A stretch of DNA of 43,066 nucleotides from Ruminiclostridium sp. (GTDB lineage Bacteria > Bacillota > Clostridia > Oscillospirales > Ruminococcaceae). The DNA lies in assembly GCA_017635095.1 (NCBI GenBank), contig JAGBMA010000054.1:1-43066 (forward strand), read 5' to 3'. The notes beneath the pieces are model-generated. The model did not search any database. It was not told where the DNA came from and saw nothing but the letters and a program-made list of their open reading frames with translations. A program made the translations under genes and the position numbers. Positions 9,289 through 17,228 of this stretch are shown one piece after another (the first letter of the stretch is position 1; every line of letters begins with the position of its first letter).

Positions 9289-9316
9289 GACCATGCCCTC
9301 CCCTGCCGTTTCCGTT

Positions 9317-9345
9317 ATTTTAGCATATTTCACACTGCAAGTCAA
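9317..9345 (-). promoter_or_regulatory. Promoter of the AraC-family gene
   Basis: On the minus strand, TTGACT (9340-9345), a 17-bp spacer and TAAAAT (9317-9322), about 30 bp upstream of the start codon. Confidence 0.75.
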
Positions 9346-9456
9346 GAACGGGAAGAGCGCATACAATTCTTTTCATCTGTTTTACGCGGTTTCGGGACAG
9401 TGTCTGACCCATTCCCGCAGCACAGAGATCCGTGCATCTGCAAAAGTATAAATGCA

Positions 9457-9564
9457 ATACCGCACAAACTACAGGACGTAGTAAAGAAGGTTCCCAAAAC
9501 GCCGCAAGGAGGCGGCGTATGCAAAAGAAACCTTCCAAATTGACGCACGCTATTTTTGCGGTAT
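9457..9564. other. Nested inverted-repeat structure, possible small RNA or mobile-element relic
   Basis: This gene-free stretch folds as one closed unit. The outer stem is ATACCGCA (9457-9464) with TGCGGTAT (9557-9564). Inside are a small hairpin ACTAC/GTAGT (9468-9482) and a long arm GAAGGTT/AACCTTC (9486-9492 with 9529-9535), topped by a strong ACGCCGC/GCGGCGT hairpin (9499-9518). It lies between the exporter terminator and the AraC promoter. No promoter or U-tract is obvious on either strand. Confidence 0.45.
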
Positions 9565-9569
9565 AGCCT

Positions 9570-9609
9570 AAAAAATACAGCCTGCCATTAAAAGGTTGAG
9601 GCAGGCTGT
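9570..9609 (-). terminator. Intrinsic terminator of the FtsX-type exporter operon
   Basis: A 10-bp perfect stem ACAGCCTGCC (9577-9586) / GGCAGGCTGT (9600-9609), followed on the minus strand by ATTTTTT. It lies 6 bp past the permease stop codon. Confidence 0.9.
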
Positions 9610-9614
9610 TTGTA

Positions 9615-12398
9615 TTATTCCGCGTTTTTGAGCGCAAGCACTTTCGGAATGCGTTTTATGCGTATGAAGTCGGCAATGCTTATGATAAGATACGCCGCGA
9701 ATACGAGCAGGTATTCCTTTACAAATCCCTGCGCCGGTATCACGAACGGGAACCAGCCGCCAAGCTTCATGAGTATGATCTTCCATACTATCCCCATTAC
9801 CGCATAACCTATATACAGCGCGGCAAACTCGGTAATGAACACCACCGCCGCCGTAGTGACCATATACAGGAGCGCTATCTCCTTATTGTTGTAGCCGAGG
9901 ATCTTGACCATGGAGATCGAGCGTTCGTTCTTCTCGATGATTATTTTGGTGAGAAGATACATGATGATAGCTGCCACGATCACGCAAACATACTGGAAAT
10001 AGGTCATGTAAGCGCCCATTGAGTGGTCGAGCTGCTTTGTGAGCTTTAACATATCTTCCGATGTGATCTCTTTGGCTATGTATTTCTCATCTATGTCTGT
10101 GATCGGCGTATCGGACATATAACCGCTGAAATAGCCGTCGTCCTTGTCGAAAACTTTGTTGAATCTGTCGAGGGACATGAATGCCGCTATACCGGCGGAA
10201 TAGTCGTAGATACCATATACGCTGAAAGTGTATTCCCTGTTCTCGTACTTTTCCGAGAGCGATATTAAGTCGCCGGCATTTATGCCGTACTTTTCCGCAA
10301 ATGCCTTGGACACATATAATTCCGGGTGCCCCGTGCCGGCGGTATTCTCATAATACGCATCGTCAAGAGCGATGTATGCGCTTTCCCGGTCTATGCCATA
10401 GACCGAGACTTCCTCATCGAAGTTATCCGTTCTGTGCATGAGCGAGTACACGGAAAAACGCTCTGCTCCTTCGGTCTCCGTGGTTATGGTGTTTCCGTCG
10501 TCGTCTTCGTTGGATATCAGTATGACCTGATCCTCCGCGAACATCATATCCGACACCGAGTTCTGATAATACTTTAGCGTCTCCGGCATTCCCACAGCCA
10601 TGGAAAGAAGTATCATCACAAAGGATATGCCCACGAACATCATTATGTAGTTAGGTATGTTCTGGATAAACACACGCATACGGAAGCGCGCGAAGAACTT
10701 CCATTTCGGGAGCCGCACTGCTTTTTTCCTCCGCGTTTTTTTCAGGTCATGCCGCAGGAACTGCAGCGGCGAAAGACGAAGCGTGCGGATTATCACAACA
10801 AGATTTATGACGATCATGAGAATGACGGGTATCACAGTTGTATTCACAAAAGCGTCCGGTGTCCAGAGTGTCTCGTATGTAGGCAGGCTGTAGCTGTTGT
10901 AGTACATGGAGATCACAACATATTTCATCAGTGTGTAACCGAGCACATTTCCCACTATCGCCGCAAGCGTCACTACGATCACCGGCGCGCTCATGTAATA
11001 GCGCACAAGCTCGCCCTTCGTATAGCCGGAAGCACGAAGCGTGCCGATAACGGAAGCTTCCTTCTCAAGAGCAGCATTCGCGGTAACTGCAAAGATAAAC
11101 GCGAGCACTATCACAAGTATGTAAAGAAGCACGCCTCCCATTGATTCGTCCGAGCCCATGTCGTTCGGCGCAAACGTTATGGCATGGTTCGCGTAGGCGG
11201 GAACATAATCCTTGATCTCGGTCTTCTTCTCCGATACCGCAGTCTGGGTTATGAGCACCTTGAGGAAGTTGTCCGCAAGCTCCTTTTCGGCGTAAACGTC
11301 CGCGGGCTTGTTGTCATAGATGAAAGCATAGTTGATGTGCTCGGCTCCGGAGATACGCTTGTAGCCCTCGTCTGTAGTCATTGCAACATTGAACGTGAGC
11401 GCGTCGAACATGGTGTCCGTATTGTTCTCGTAAAGCGTCGTGTAATCCACAAAAGCCGCAAGACCAACGACGGTGAAATCCGTTCTCGCCACCCGGAGAC
11501 TGTCGCCGACTTTTATGCCCACATTGTCCGCGTGCATACGGTCAATCATGATCTCATTCTCGTTCTCCGGCGCGCGGCCGTCAAGAATATCGTAAAGGTC
11601 GAACCGGCTGCGCTCACTATATACGCGCACAGTGCCCTTGTATCCTGCATCAGAGGGGGGCTTCTCCTCCACGTCCTTATAGAACAGCTCACACAGCTTC
11701 ACCGGCACAGGGGCGGTCTCTTTGTCGAGATCGTATCTTTCCGTAAGCTCGGCGTATTCCTCGTCTATCTTTCTGTCGATCTCTTCGCGGGCTTTGGTCA
11801 TAGCTTCGTCAAGAGCCGAAGTGTAATCTGCGGAAAGGTATGCGGATTCGAGCGCGGAACTTACCGCCTGCTCAAAGTACCCGGACATAGCCTCATCTAT
11901 CGCGGCATCTATAGCTGCCTTACGCTCTTCGGCGCTGACTTCGAGCCCGAGTTCCGCCGCAGCATCGAACTGTGCTTCGACAGCCTTCGTGGCGCCCGAG
12001 ATCACCTCTTCCTTCACCTGTTCGCGGACTTTTTCCTCCACAGCCTTTCTGACTGCATCCTCGACCTCTTTCTCCGCTTCTTCATATGCTCTTTCGCGGA
12101 ATACCGCCACCACATCGGCAGTTTCTCCCGACTCTATTGCAGCGATCATACCCGCGTCCGCTTTTGCGGAGAGCTCGAAATGGCCGCTCTCACGGTTGAA
12201 TTTCTCCACACCACCGTCGAGGGAATGCATCATACTGTTGTTCGCGACATACATTCCCGAGATAAATCCGATAGTCACAACGAGCATCAGAAATATCATA
12301 AGATAGCGCTTCCAGTCACGCGCTATATCGCGCCATACCCGCTTGTTCAGCGGATTTTTCGGGCGCTTCCCGAAAGATAACTCATTCTCCCGCATCAT
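9615..12398 (-). CDS. FtsX/MacB-type ABC transporter permease with coiled-coil insertion
   Basis: 927 residues. One N-terminal span (about 34-54) is followed by a highly charged Glu/Lys/Ala-rich helical segment (about 85-215) that should form a coiled coil. An extracytoplasmic domain and three membrane spans of the first FtsX domain follow (about 425-560). A second periplasmic-type domain and second FtsX domain end the protein (about 790-915). Such large two-FtsX permeases export lipids, peptides or antibiotics, or act as mechanotransducers. The gene begins 9 bp behind the ATPase gene with AAGGAGG, and the pair forms one operon ending at the strong terminator just downstream. The coiled-coil insertion is an unusual extra. 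Confidence 0.88.
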   Translation of the reverse strand: MMRENELSFGKRPKNPLNKRVWRDIARDWKRYLMIFLMLVVTIGFISGMYVANNSMMHSLDGGVEKFNRESGHFELSAKADAGMIAAIESGETADVVAVFRERAYEEAEKEVEDAVRKAVEEKVREQVKEEVISGATKAVEAQFDAAAELGLEVSAEERKAAIDAAIDEAMSGYFEQAVSSALESAYLSADYTSALDEAMTKAREEIDRKIDEEYAELTERYDLDKETAPVPVKLCELFYKDVEEKPPSDAGYKGTVRVYSERSRFDLYDILDGRAPENENEIMIDRMHADNVGIKVGDSLRVARTDFTVVGLAAFVDYTTLYENNTDTMFDALTFNVAMTTDEGYKRISGAEHINYAFIYDNKPADVYAEKELADNFLKVLITQTAVSEKKTEIKDYVPAYANHAITFAPNDMGSDESMGGVLLYILVIVLAFIFAVTANAALEKEASVIGTLRASGYTKGELVRYYMSAPVIVVTLAAIVGNVLGYTLMKYVVISMYYNSYSLPTYETLWTPDAFVNTTVIPVILMIVINLVVIIRTLRLSPLQFLRHDLKKTRRKKAVRLPKWKFFARFRMRVFIQNIPNYIMMFVGISFVMILLSMAVGMPETLKYYQNSVSDMMFAEDQVILISNEDDDGNTITTETEGAERFSVYSLMHRTDNFDEEVSVYGIDRESAYIALDDAYYENTAGTGHPELYVSKAFAEKYGINAGDLISLSEKYENREYTFSVYGIYDYSAGIAAFMSLDRFNKVFDKDDGYFSGYMSDTPITDIDEKYIAKEITSEDMLKLTKQLDHSMGAYMTYFQYVCVIVAAIIMYLLTKIIIEKNERSISMVKILGYNNKEIALLYMVTTAAVVFITEFAALYIGYAVMGIVWKIILMKLGGWFPFVIPAQGFVKEYLLVFAAYLIISIADFIRIKRIPKVLALKNAE

Positions 12399-12407
12399 TC
12401 TGCCTCC

Positions 12408-13124
12408 TTACCATTCGAGCTCGTCGGCAGTTATTTTTTCCGTATTGATATCATCATGCCGTATCTTTCCGTCACGAAGCTTGATGACGTGATCCGCCAT
12501 GTGACGGATAGCTTCGTTATGTGTTACCATGATGATCGTATTGCCGTATCTGGCGTTGACTTCGCCTATGAGCCGGAGAATCTCTTTCGAGGTGGTATAG
12601 TCGAGAGCACCCGTAGGCTCGTCGCAGAGAAGAATATCCGGGTTTTTGACTATCGCCCTGCCTATGGAAACACGCTGCTGCTGGCCGCCGGAAAGCTGGT
12701 TGGGAAGCTTATGGCGGTGCTCATAAAGACCGAGGGTCTTCAGAAGCTCGTCTATATCGAGGGGCGCGTCGGAAAGATATGCGCCGGTCTCAATGTTCTC
12801 CTTGACGTTAAGATTCGGTATAAGGTTATACATCTGGAACACATATCCGAGGTGTTTTCTGCGGTATCTTGTAAGGCTTTTCTCGTCCATTTCCGCGAGC
12901 TTGTCGCCGTTTATGTATATCTCTCCGTCATCTGCTCCGTCAATACCGCCGAGGATATTGAGCAGCGTGGATTTGCCGGACCCCGACGGCCCGAGCAGTA
13001 CGCAGAACTCACCCTTTCCTACCGTAAAATCCAGTCCCCTCAGGACATCCTGTCTTGTTTCGCCGCTTCCGAAGCTTTTCTTCAGACCGCGGACTTCAAG
13101 AAACTTTCTCTCATTCTCACTCAT
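12408..13124 (-). CDS. ABC transporter ATP-binding protein, MacB/LolD class
   Basis: 238 residues. Walker A is GPSGSGKST near residue 44, the Q-loop is in [17 protein letters not shown], the signature is [14 protein letters not shown], Walker B is [12 protein letters not shown], and the H-loop is in VTHN. The signature and the DEPTGALD motif place it with the ATPases that partner FtsX-type permeases. It has GGGAG about 7 bp before its ATG and is the first gene of the operon with the 927-residue permease. Confidence 0.93.
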   Translation of the reverse strand: MSENERKFLEVRGLKKSFGSGETRQDVLRGLDFTVGKGEFCVLLGPSGSGKSTLLNILGGIDGADDGEIYINGDKLAEMDEKSLTRYRRKHLGYVFQMYNLIPNLNVKENIETGAYLSDAPLDIDELLKTLGLYEHRHKLPNQLSGGQQQRVSIGRAIVKNPDILLCDEPTGALDYTTSKEILRLIGEVNARYGNTIIMVTHNEAIRHMADHVIKLRDGKIRHDDINTEKITADELEW

Positions 13125-13158
13125 AACAGTTCTCCCTTTGTATATGCATTGTTTCGTC

Positions 13159-13174
13159 GTTAGCCTTTGCTAAC
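13159..13174. promoter_or_regulatory. Dyad operator at the exporter transcription start
   Basis: A perfect inverted repeat GTTAGC-CTTT-GCTAAC lies just downstream of the -10 box of the exporter promoter. A bound repressor there would block initiation or clearance. No repressor gene lies adjacent. Confidence 0.6.
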
Positions 13175-13181
13175 ATACTGC

Positions 13182-13210
13182 ATTATACCACTTATACTCC
13201 ATTAAGTCAA
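13182..13210 (-). promoter_or_regulatory. Promoter of the FtsX-type exporter operon
   Basis: On the minus strand, TTGACT (13205-13210), a 17-bp spacer and TATAAT (13182-13187). It stands back to back with the diguanylate cyclase promoter. Confidence 0.82.
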
Positions 13211-13236
13211 GTATTTTATTTCTTGCAGCTGCGGAA

Positions 13237-13265
13237 TTGACATATTATACAAAAAATGATATAAT
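13237..13265 (+). promoter_or_regulatory. Promoter of the diguanylate cyclase gene
   Basis: Perfect consensus TTGACA (13237-13242), a 17-bp spacer and TATAAT (13260-13265), giving a start near 13272, about 30 bp before the chosen ATG. Confidence 0.9.
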
Positions 13266-13302
13266 ACATAGAATGATTATTTGGCCAGGAGAAGATCATT
13301 TT

Positions 13303-14358
13303 ATGTTTGAGAAGATAAGAGATTACGCATTGTACGGCGATACGGACAAAAACAGCTACAACAGCATAAGATCAAAAATCGAGGATTCAAACCGCATAAC
13401 CGCGCTTGTTTTCGCGTCGGTCGCCGCCGTGCTCATAGGAGTAATGCTTATACTTTCATTTTTCCTCGAAGGGTTTTCGGGATCAAGACCTATTTACATA
13501 TTCGGTGTTATTTTTTCGGTGCTTCTCATAGCGGTATCGCTGTTTTCCCGCAAATTCCCGTCACTCACCTATCTTTCCGTGTATATGGCAATATCGGTGT
13601 TCATGATATACGGTATCGCTATCGCCACCGTCACCCGACCCGAAGAACAGACCGTCACGTTCATGGTAATGCTCATCTTCGTACCGCTTATATTCGTTGA
13701 CAGACCCCTCAGAATGGCAGTGAACCTTATCTTCTACATCATTCTGTTCATAATAATGGCATATCAGACCAAGGTAAATCCGGTTCGTTCCGTTGACGTC
13801 ACCGACGCGATCATATTCGGACTGCTTTCCATAGTTTCCGAGACTATCGTTTACAGGGCTAAAATACACGGATATGTGCTTGAAAACAGGCTCCACATCA
13901 TGAGCGAAACAGACCAGCTCACCGGGCTCAACAACCGTAACTGCTACGAATGGCGGCTCAACACATACCCGTCTCTTTACAAACATTCCATATGCTGCAT
14001 CTATATCGACGTGAACGGTCTCCATGAGCTCAACAACACCGCCGGTCACAAGGCAGGCGACGAGATGCTCAGAGATATCGCCGAGATCGTAAAGAACCAG
14101 TTCGGCCAGAAAGATACCTACCGCATCGGCGGCGATGAGTATGTCGCATTCACTCTTGACCTGACCGCCAAGGAAGTTGAAGACAAGATAGCCGTAATGA
14201 AAGACAAGATCGCCGAGCAGAAATATCATGCTGCGATAGGATACGAGTTCGTAGATGAGAAAAATGTGAACATGAGCAGCCTTATCGTAATGGCGGAATC
14301 AAAGATGTACAAGGATAAATCCGATTATTACAAACAGCACGACAGAAGAGCACGATAA
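13303..14358 (+). CDS. Membrane diguanylate cyclase (GGDEF)
   Basis: 351 residues from the ATG at 13303, with AGGAG upstream. In-frame ATGs further upstream overlap or crowd the promoter and are rejected. Six membrane spans (about 30-185) form an integral sensor region. The GGDEF domain follows: DQLTGLNNR, the YIDVNGLHELNNTAGHKAGD pocket and the intact catalytic motif RIGGDEY (the GGDEY variant is active in known cyclases). I see no RxxD inhibitory site ahead of the motif. It should make cyclic-di-GMP from two GTP, opposing the EAL protein encoded upstream. Confidence 0.92.
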   Translation: MFEKIRDYALYGDTDKNSYNSIRSKIEDSNRITALVFASVAAVLIGVMLILSFFLEGFSGSRPIYIFGVIFSVLLIAVSLFSRKFPSLTYLSVYMAISVFMIYGIAIATVTRPEEQTVTFMVMLIFVPLIFVDRPLRMAVNLIFYIILFIIMAYQTKVNPVRSVDVTDAIIFGLLSIVSETIVYRAKIHGYVLENRLHIMSETDQLTGLNNRNCYEWRLNTYPSLYKHSICCIYIDVNGLHELNNTAGHKAGDEMLRDIAEIVKNQFGQKDTYRIGGDEYVAFTLDLTAKEVEDKIAVMKDKIAEQKYHAAIGYEFVDEKNVNMSSLIVMAESKMYKDKSDYYKQHDRRAR

Positions 14359-14406
14359 ACCGGACGATAACGGTGATTTCGGAGGGAGGATTTCTCGGAA
14401 ATGGGA

Positions 14407-14435
14407 TTACTTTTTCGGGGTTGCTGTGGTATAAT
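14407..14435 (+). promoter_or_regulatory. Promoter of the 160-residue orphan gene
   Basis: A weak -35 TTACTT (14407-14412), a 17-bp spacer and TATAAT (14430-14435), 43 bp ahead of the start codon. Confidence 0.6.
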
Positions 14436-14478
14436 TGAGAAGTAAGAGTAAACCCTTGGATTGTAAAGGTGGTATATC

Positions 14479-14961
14479 ATGGAATGGGAAGAACAAAGGA
14501 AAATTCCTGTACGGTATTGGAGTAGAATTGAAATAGAGGAAATCGTAAAAGAATATGGAGTAGACAGAAATCGTTTCTATGAGTATTCAAAGACCGAATA
14601 TCAAAAAGTGCTTAACAAGTTTTATTACTCATTTGCCGACTATGAAAAATTTCCTACTGTTCATTTTAACTACCTTTGGTTGAATTTGAGAAGCAATCTA
14701 AAAAAAGTGTTTTTTCAATATGACAATGACTGGTTTAATTTACTTGACAATATAAAGCAATACTTTATTCGCCGAAATATTCAAAAGTTGTTTTTGATAT
14801 TATCTGATGGTTGGGTGTATGAAGGGTACATTGATGAAATAATAACTGTACTTTCTGAAATAAATGGTGTAATCGAAGATTTTTATATTGTTCCACCAAA
14901 CTTCGATTCATTTGCCGTGTATTGTTCAGATGGTCAATGTGCAACCATTTATGAAAAATAA
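14479..14961 (+). CDS. Uncharacterised 160-residue protein
   Basis: I do not recognise it with confidence. It is a soluble protein rich in Tyr, Phe and Trp with no signal peptide and no membrane span. The layout suggests helices followed by an alternating strand and helix core (IQKLFLILSDGWVY, then GVIEDFYIVPPNF), reminiscent of small cytoplasmic proteins such as DUF6756-like or immunity-type families. Its A+T content is clearly higher than that of its neighbours, which suggests recent acquisition. It has its own promoter, the ribosome binding site AAAGGTGG and its own terminator, so it is an independent cassette. Confidence 0.6.
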   Translation: MEWEEQRKIPVRYWSRIEIEEIVKEYGVDRNRFYEYSKTEYQKVLNKFYYSFADYEKFPTVHFNYLWLNLRSNLKKVFFQYDNDWFNLLDNIKQYFIRRNIQKLFLILSDGWVYEGYIDEIITVLSEINGVIEDFYIVPPNFDSFAVYCSDGQCATIYEK

Positions 14962-14997
14962 TACTTGTATTATCACTAAACACATAATTATACTCAT

Positions 14998-15034
14998 AAG
15001 CTGTGTGAGCGTTCTCCGCTCCGCAGCTTTTTTA
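14998..15034 (+). terminator. Intrinsic terminator after the orphan gene
   Basis: A stem AAGCTG...GAGCG paired with CGCTC...CAGCTT, followed by TTTTTT. It lies 37 bp past the stop codon. The following 210 bp up to the YhfC-family stop codon hold nothing I can identify. Confidence 0.82.
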
Positions 15035-15244
15035 TTTTCCCCATAACAATTTCACGATAAGAAAAGTTTTATGGCGCACAGGGCTTCATGCGCACTGCGA
15101 ATAGATTTTTGGTATCTGAGCGCGCTATAATATTATCGTGGGGCTTAAGTATAGGCTCAACTATCGTTGCCACAGATATCGCTGTATTCTTCTGCTTCTG
15201 CATAGCTTCCCTCTTTGTGGGACACAGGGCGAAATGAGGGACGT

Positions 15245-16042
15245 TCAGTCTCCGAGCCTGCGGTAAACGCGGGAGGCAAAATACACGATCACAGCCGCGA
15301 ATCCGGCAATAATGATCTCAATTGCCCACATCGGTACAAGACCCGCCTGATAGAATACAATCGAGAAATCTGTAAGCGCGTGCAGAACTATCGCCAGCGG
15401 GTAAAGATACAGGTGCTTTCTGCTGCGCGCGGCTGCAAATACGAGCACAGAAAACGCGATATGTGCCGCTATTGACGGTATGCGCTCAAATACGCCGAGC
15501 AAACACTCACCGAAGGTCAGTATGCTCATAGGTGTGAGCTGCGCGGTCATCGCGGTGATCGTTGCTTCGTCCGCGCCTGCCGTTATCTGCGCACCCATTC
15601 CCATATTGATCGCTGCACCGAGAAAAGCCATAGAAAGCATCTGAAAACCGATATAAATGCTCTCGAAACCGCCGTGACCTATACCGTAAGAAATGGAGGA
15701 ACGGCGGTTCTCATATTTTTTCAGAACGGTTTTAAACGCGATGAAGCGTCCGGTTTCCTCGAAAACTCCCGCGAGAACTCCCGCAGCGATCATGGTGTAC
15801 CAGATGTTCCCGCTGATCGTTCTTGCAGCGGGGTTATCGTGCTGCAAAAGGAAATACGAGGGCGCGAGTTTCAGTATTATCGCGAAAAGCAGCCAGGTCA
15901 CCGCTCCCACGATAACGGGCAGTATTTTTTCGTGCGTTTTCACTTTCCACACGATAAGAAGCACGATCGGTATTATCATCATGAGCAGGGACTGAACAAC
16001 AAGTCCTGTTATCGCTTCGTCGGTAAAATGTATGTTATCCAT
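15245..16042 (-). CDS. YhfC-family intramembrane glutamic protease
   Basis: 265 residues with about seven or eight membrane spans. It carries the family motifs EETGRF (Glu95, Glu96, Arg99) and HGGFE (His123, Glu126). In this superfamily (related to the CAAX/ABI proteases) they form the intramembrane catalytic centre. It overlaps the SdpI-family gene by 8 bp and is the last gene of the ArsR-SdpI-YhfC operon. Membrane proteases of this kind process or confer protection against peptide toxins, so it may cooperate with the SdpI-type immunity protein. Confidence 0.85.
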   Translation of the reverse strand: MDNIHFTDEAITGLVVQSLLMMIIPIVLLIVWKVKTHEKILPVIVGAVTWLLFAIILKLAPSYFLLQHDNPAARTISGNIWYTMIAAGVLAGVFEETGRFIAFKTVLKKYENRRSSISYGIGHGGFESIYIGFQMLSMAFLGAAINMGMGAQITAGADEATITAMTAQLTPMSILTFGECLLGVFERIPSIAAHIAFSVLVFAAARSRKHLYLYPLAIVLHALTDFSIVFYQAGLVPMWAIEIIIAGFAAVIVYFASRVYRRLGD

Positions 16043-16748
16043 TTTTATTCTCCTTTTCCCAGTCGGTGTATATCTGATGCGAGCCTTTTATCATCACCGC
16101 AAAGATCACGAGAAATATTATCATCATCGCTGCAAGTGACGGATATCCTCTCAGTACGATCCCCGAGAGTATTACTGCAACACCACCGAAAAATGTGACC
16201 GTCCCGCCCATTCTCTGGCAGCGCTCCCACACTTCCTCGTTCTTCATGCTCCATATTGTCCTCAGCCCCATAAGCCCGTTCATCTTCATTTTCGGCATAA
16301 TATTCCCGAGCACCGCGAACAGTATTCCCATAAGTATAGCAGTCACAGAGCAGTACAGTTCTCCCTCCGTACCGCTTATACGCTCCAGTCCGCTGTACGC
16401 TATGCATATCATCACGCACTCCATGCCGAGCATCACCGCGCTTACCACCGTACAGACTATCCCGCAGATCTTCGCGTTGCCCGCGGCATGAGAAGCTTCT
16501 TTCTCCCCCGCCGCGGTTCGGATATCATTCTCGAATTTTCTGCGGAGCAGGATACCTGCTGACGTGATACCGATCACAACGGCTGTGAACAGGAACACTT
16601 CGTACTTTGAGCCGATACGGTCGGCTTCGCCGCTGATCCCGAAATGCACCGCGATCTGATCGGGCAGTATCTGTACCGCACCCACCGCCAATATCAGCGA
16701 AAGGGCGGCTATTATTATCAGAGCCTTATTCTTCACCGCCTGCCTCAC
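16035..16748 (-). CDS. SdpI-family membrane protein (DUF1648 + SdpI domains)
   Basis: 237 residues with about six membrane spans. The N-terminal DUF1648 segment reads LPDQIAVHFGISGEADRIGSK. The C-terminal SdpI segment reads MNGLMGLRTIWSMKNEEVW, near residue 150. In Bacillus subtilis SdpI is both immunity protein and sensor for the SdpC toxin, and it sequesters the SdpR repressor at the membrane. Here the gene overlaps an SdpR-like ArsR gene by 23 bp, the same partner arrangement. No SdpC-like toxin gene is visible in this window. Confidence 0.87.
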   Translation of the reverse strand: MRQAVKNKALIIIAALSLILAVGAVQILPDQIAVHFGISGEADRIGSKYEVFLFTAVVIGITSAGILLRRKFENDIRTAAGEKEASHAAGNAKICGIVCTVVSAVMLGMECVMICIAYSGLERISGTEGELYCSVTAILMGILFAVLGNIMPKMKMNGLMGLRTIWSMKNEEVWERCQRMGGTVTFFGGVAVILSGIVLRGYPSLAAMMIIFLVIFAVMIKGSHQIYTDWEKENKNG

Positions 16749-17028
16749 CTGCTTTCATTCTGTCTGTACCGGCTCCGAACCGGCCGAGCCACATGATGAC
16801 TTCATCGAAAACGCTTGTGTTGAGCTCATAGTAGATGAAATTCTTCTCTTTGTACTCAATGACCATGTCGGCTTTTTTGAGCAGTCTCAGGTGGTACGAA
16901 AGCGCCGCCGGAGTTATACCGAGCCTTTCCGCGATATCCCCCGCGTTCATTCTCCCGCCCCGGAGCATGGTAATTATATCCCGGCGCTGGTCATCGGAAA
17001 GGATCTTGAATGTTTCGGATATTTTCAT
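16726..17028 (-). CDS. ArsR-family repressor, SdpR-like
   Basis: 100 residues from the ATG at 17028, with GGGGTGA about 8 bp upstream. A longer open frame reads through the operator and is not coding. The winged helix-turn-helix is AGDIAERLGITPAALSYHLRLLKKADMV. There are no metal-binding ELCVC or DxHxxxC motifs, which fits a non-metal SdpR-type regulator. It is the first gene of the operon, directly downstream of two matching operators, so autorepression is very likely. Confidence 0.88.
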   Translation of the reverse strand: MKISETFKILSDDQRRDIITMLRGGRMNAGDIAERLGITPAALSYHLRLLKKADMVIEYKEKNFIYYELNTSVFDEVIMWLGRFGAGTDRMKAGEAGGEE

Positions 17029-17054
17029 TTTTGCAGTCACCCCGTATTGCAAAG

Positions 17055-17076
17055 TATTTAAAATTTTCTTTAAATA
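17055..17076. promoter_or_regulatory. SdpR-like operator O1 (over the transcription start)
   Basis: TATTTAAA-N6-TTTAAATA, perfect arms. It begins right behind the -10 box, so a bound repressor would cover the start site. It has the same arms and spacing as O2. Confidence 0.78.
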
Positions 17077-17077
17077 G

Positions 17078-17106
17078 ATTATAGCATATTTTATCTCCGA
17101 TGTCAA
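17078..17106 (-). promoter_or_regulatory. Promoter of the ArsR-SdpI-YhfC operon
   Basis: On the minus strand, TTGACA (17101-17106), a 17-bp spacer and TATAAT (17078-17083): a perfect consensus promoter that would need tight repression. It is bracketed by the two operators. Confidence 0.92.
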
Positions 17107-17111
17107 CAGGT

Positions 17112-17131
17112 ATTTAAAAATATTTTTAAAT
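17112..17131. promoter_or_regulatory. SdpR-like operator O2 (upstream of -35)
   Basis: A perfect 20-bp palindrome with arms ATTTAAA and TTTAAAT around a 6-bp centre, just upstream of the -35 box. Its centre lies about 56 bp, or roughly five helical turns, from O1, which would allow cooperative binding or looping. Confidence 0.78.
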
Positions 17132-17160
17132 TGCAGATATAGTTCTCCCGTGTCATTGCA

Positions 17161-17197
17161 TAAAAAAGGCTGCACCGCAGATATTGCGGTACAGCCT
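17161..17197 (-). terminator. Intrinsic terminator of the SCP2-domain gene
   Basis: A stem AGGCTG-ACCGCA / TGCGGT-AGCCT (one internal mismatch, 5-nt loop), with a six-T tract on the minus strand. It lies 32 bp beyond the stop codon. Confidence 0.88.
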
Positions 17198-17228
17198 CTG
17201 ATGCCGTCAATACTGAAATCGCCGTCTG

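Noticed and set aside
11184-12380. Nearly 400-codon open frame antisense to the FtsX-type permease
   Set aside because: Shadow of the permease coiled-coil coding region, rich in Arg and His, with no start signals.
15035-15244. Possible gene or promoter between the orphan-gene terminator and the YhfC-family gene
   Set aside because: A TATAAT occurs near 15127 but has no -35 at proper distance, and no frame with a ribosome binding site was found.
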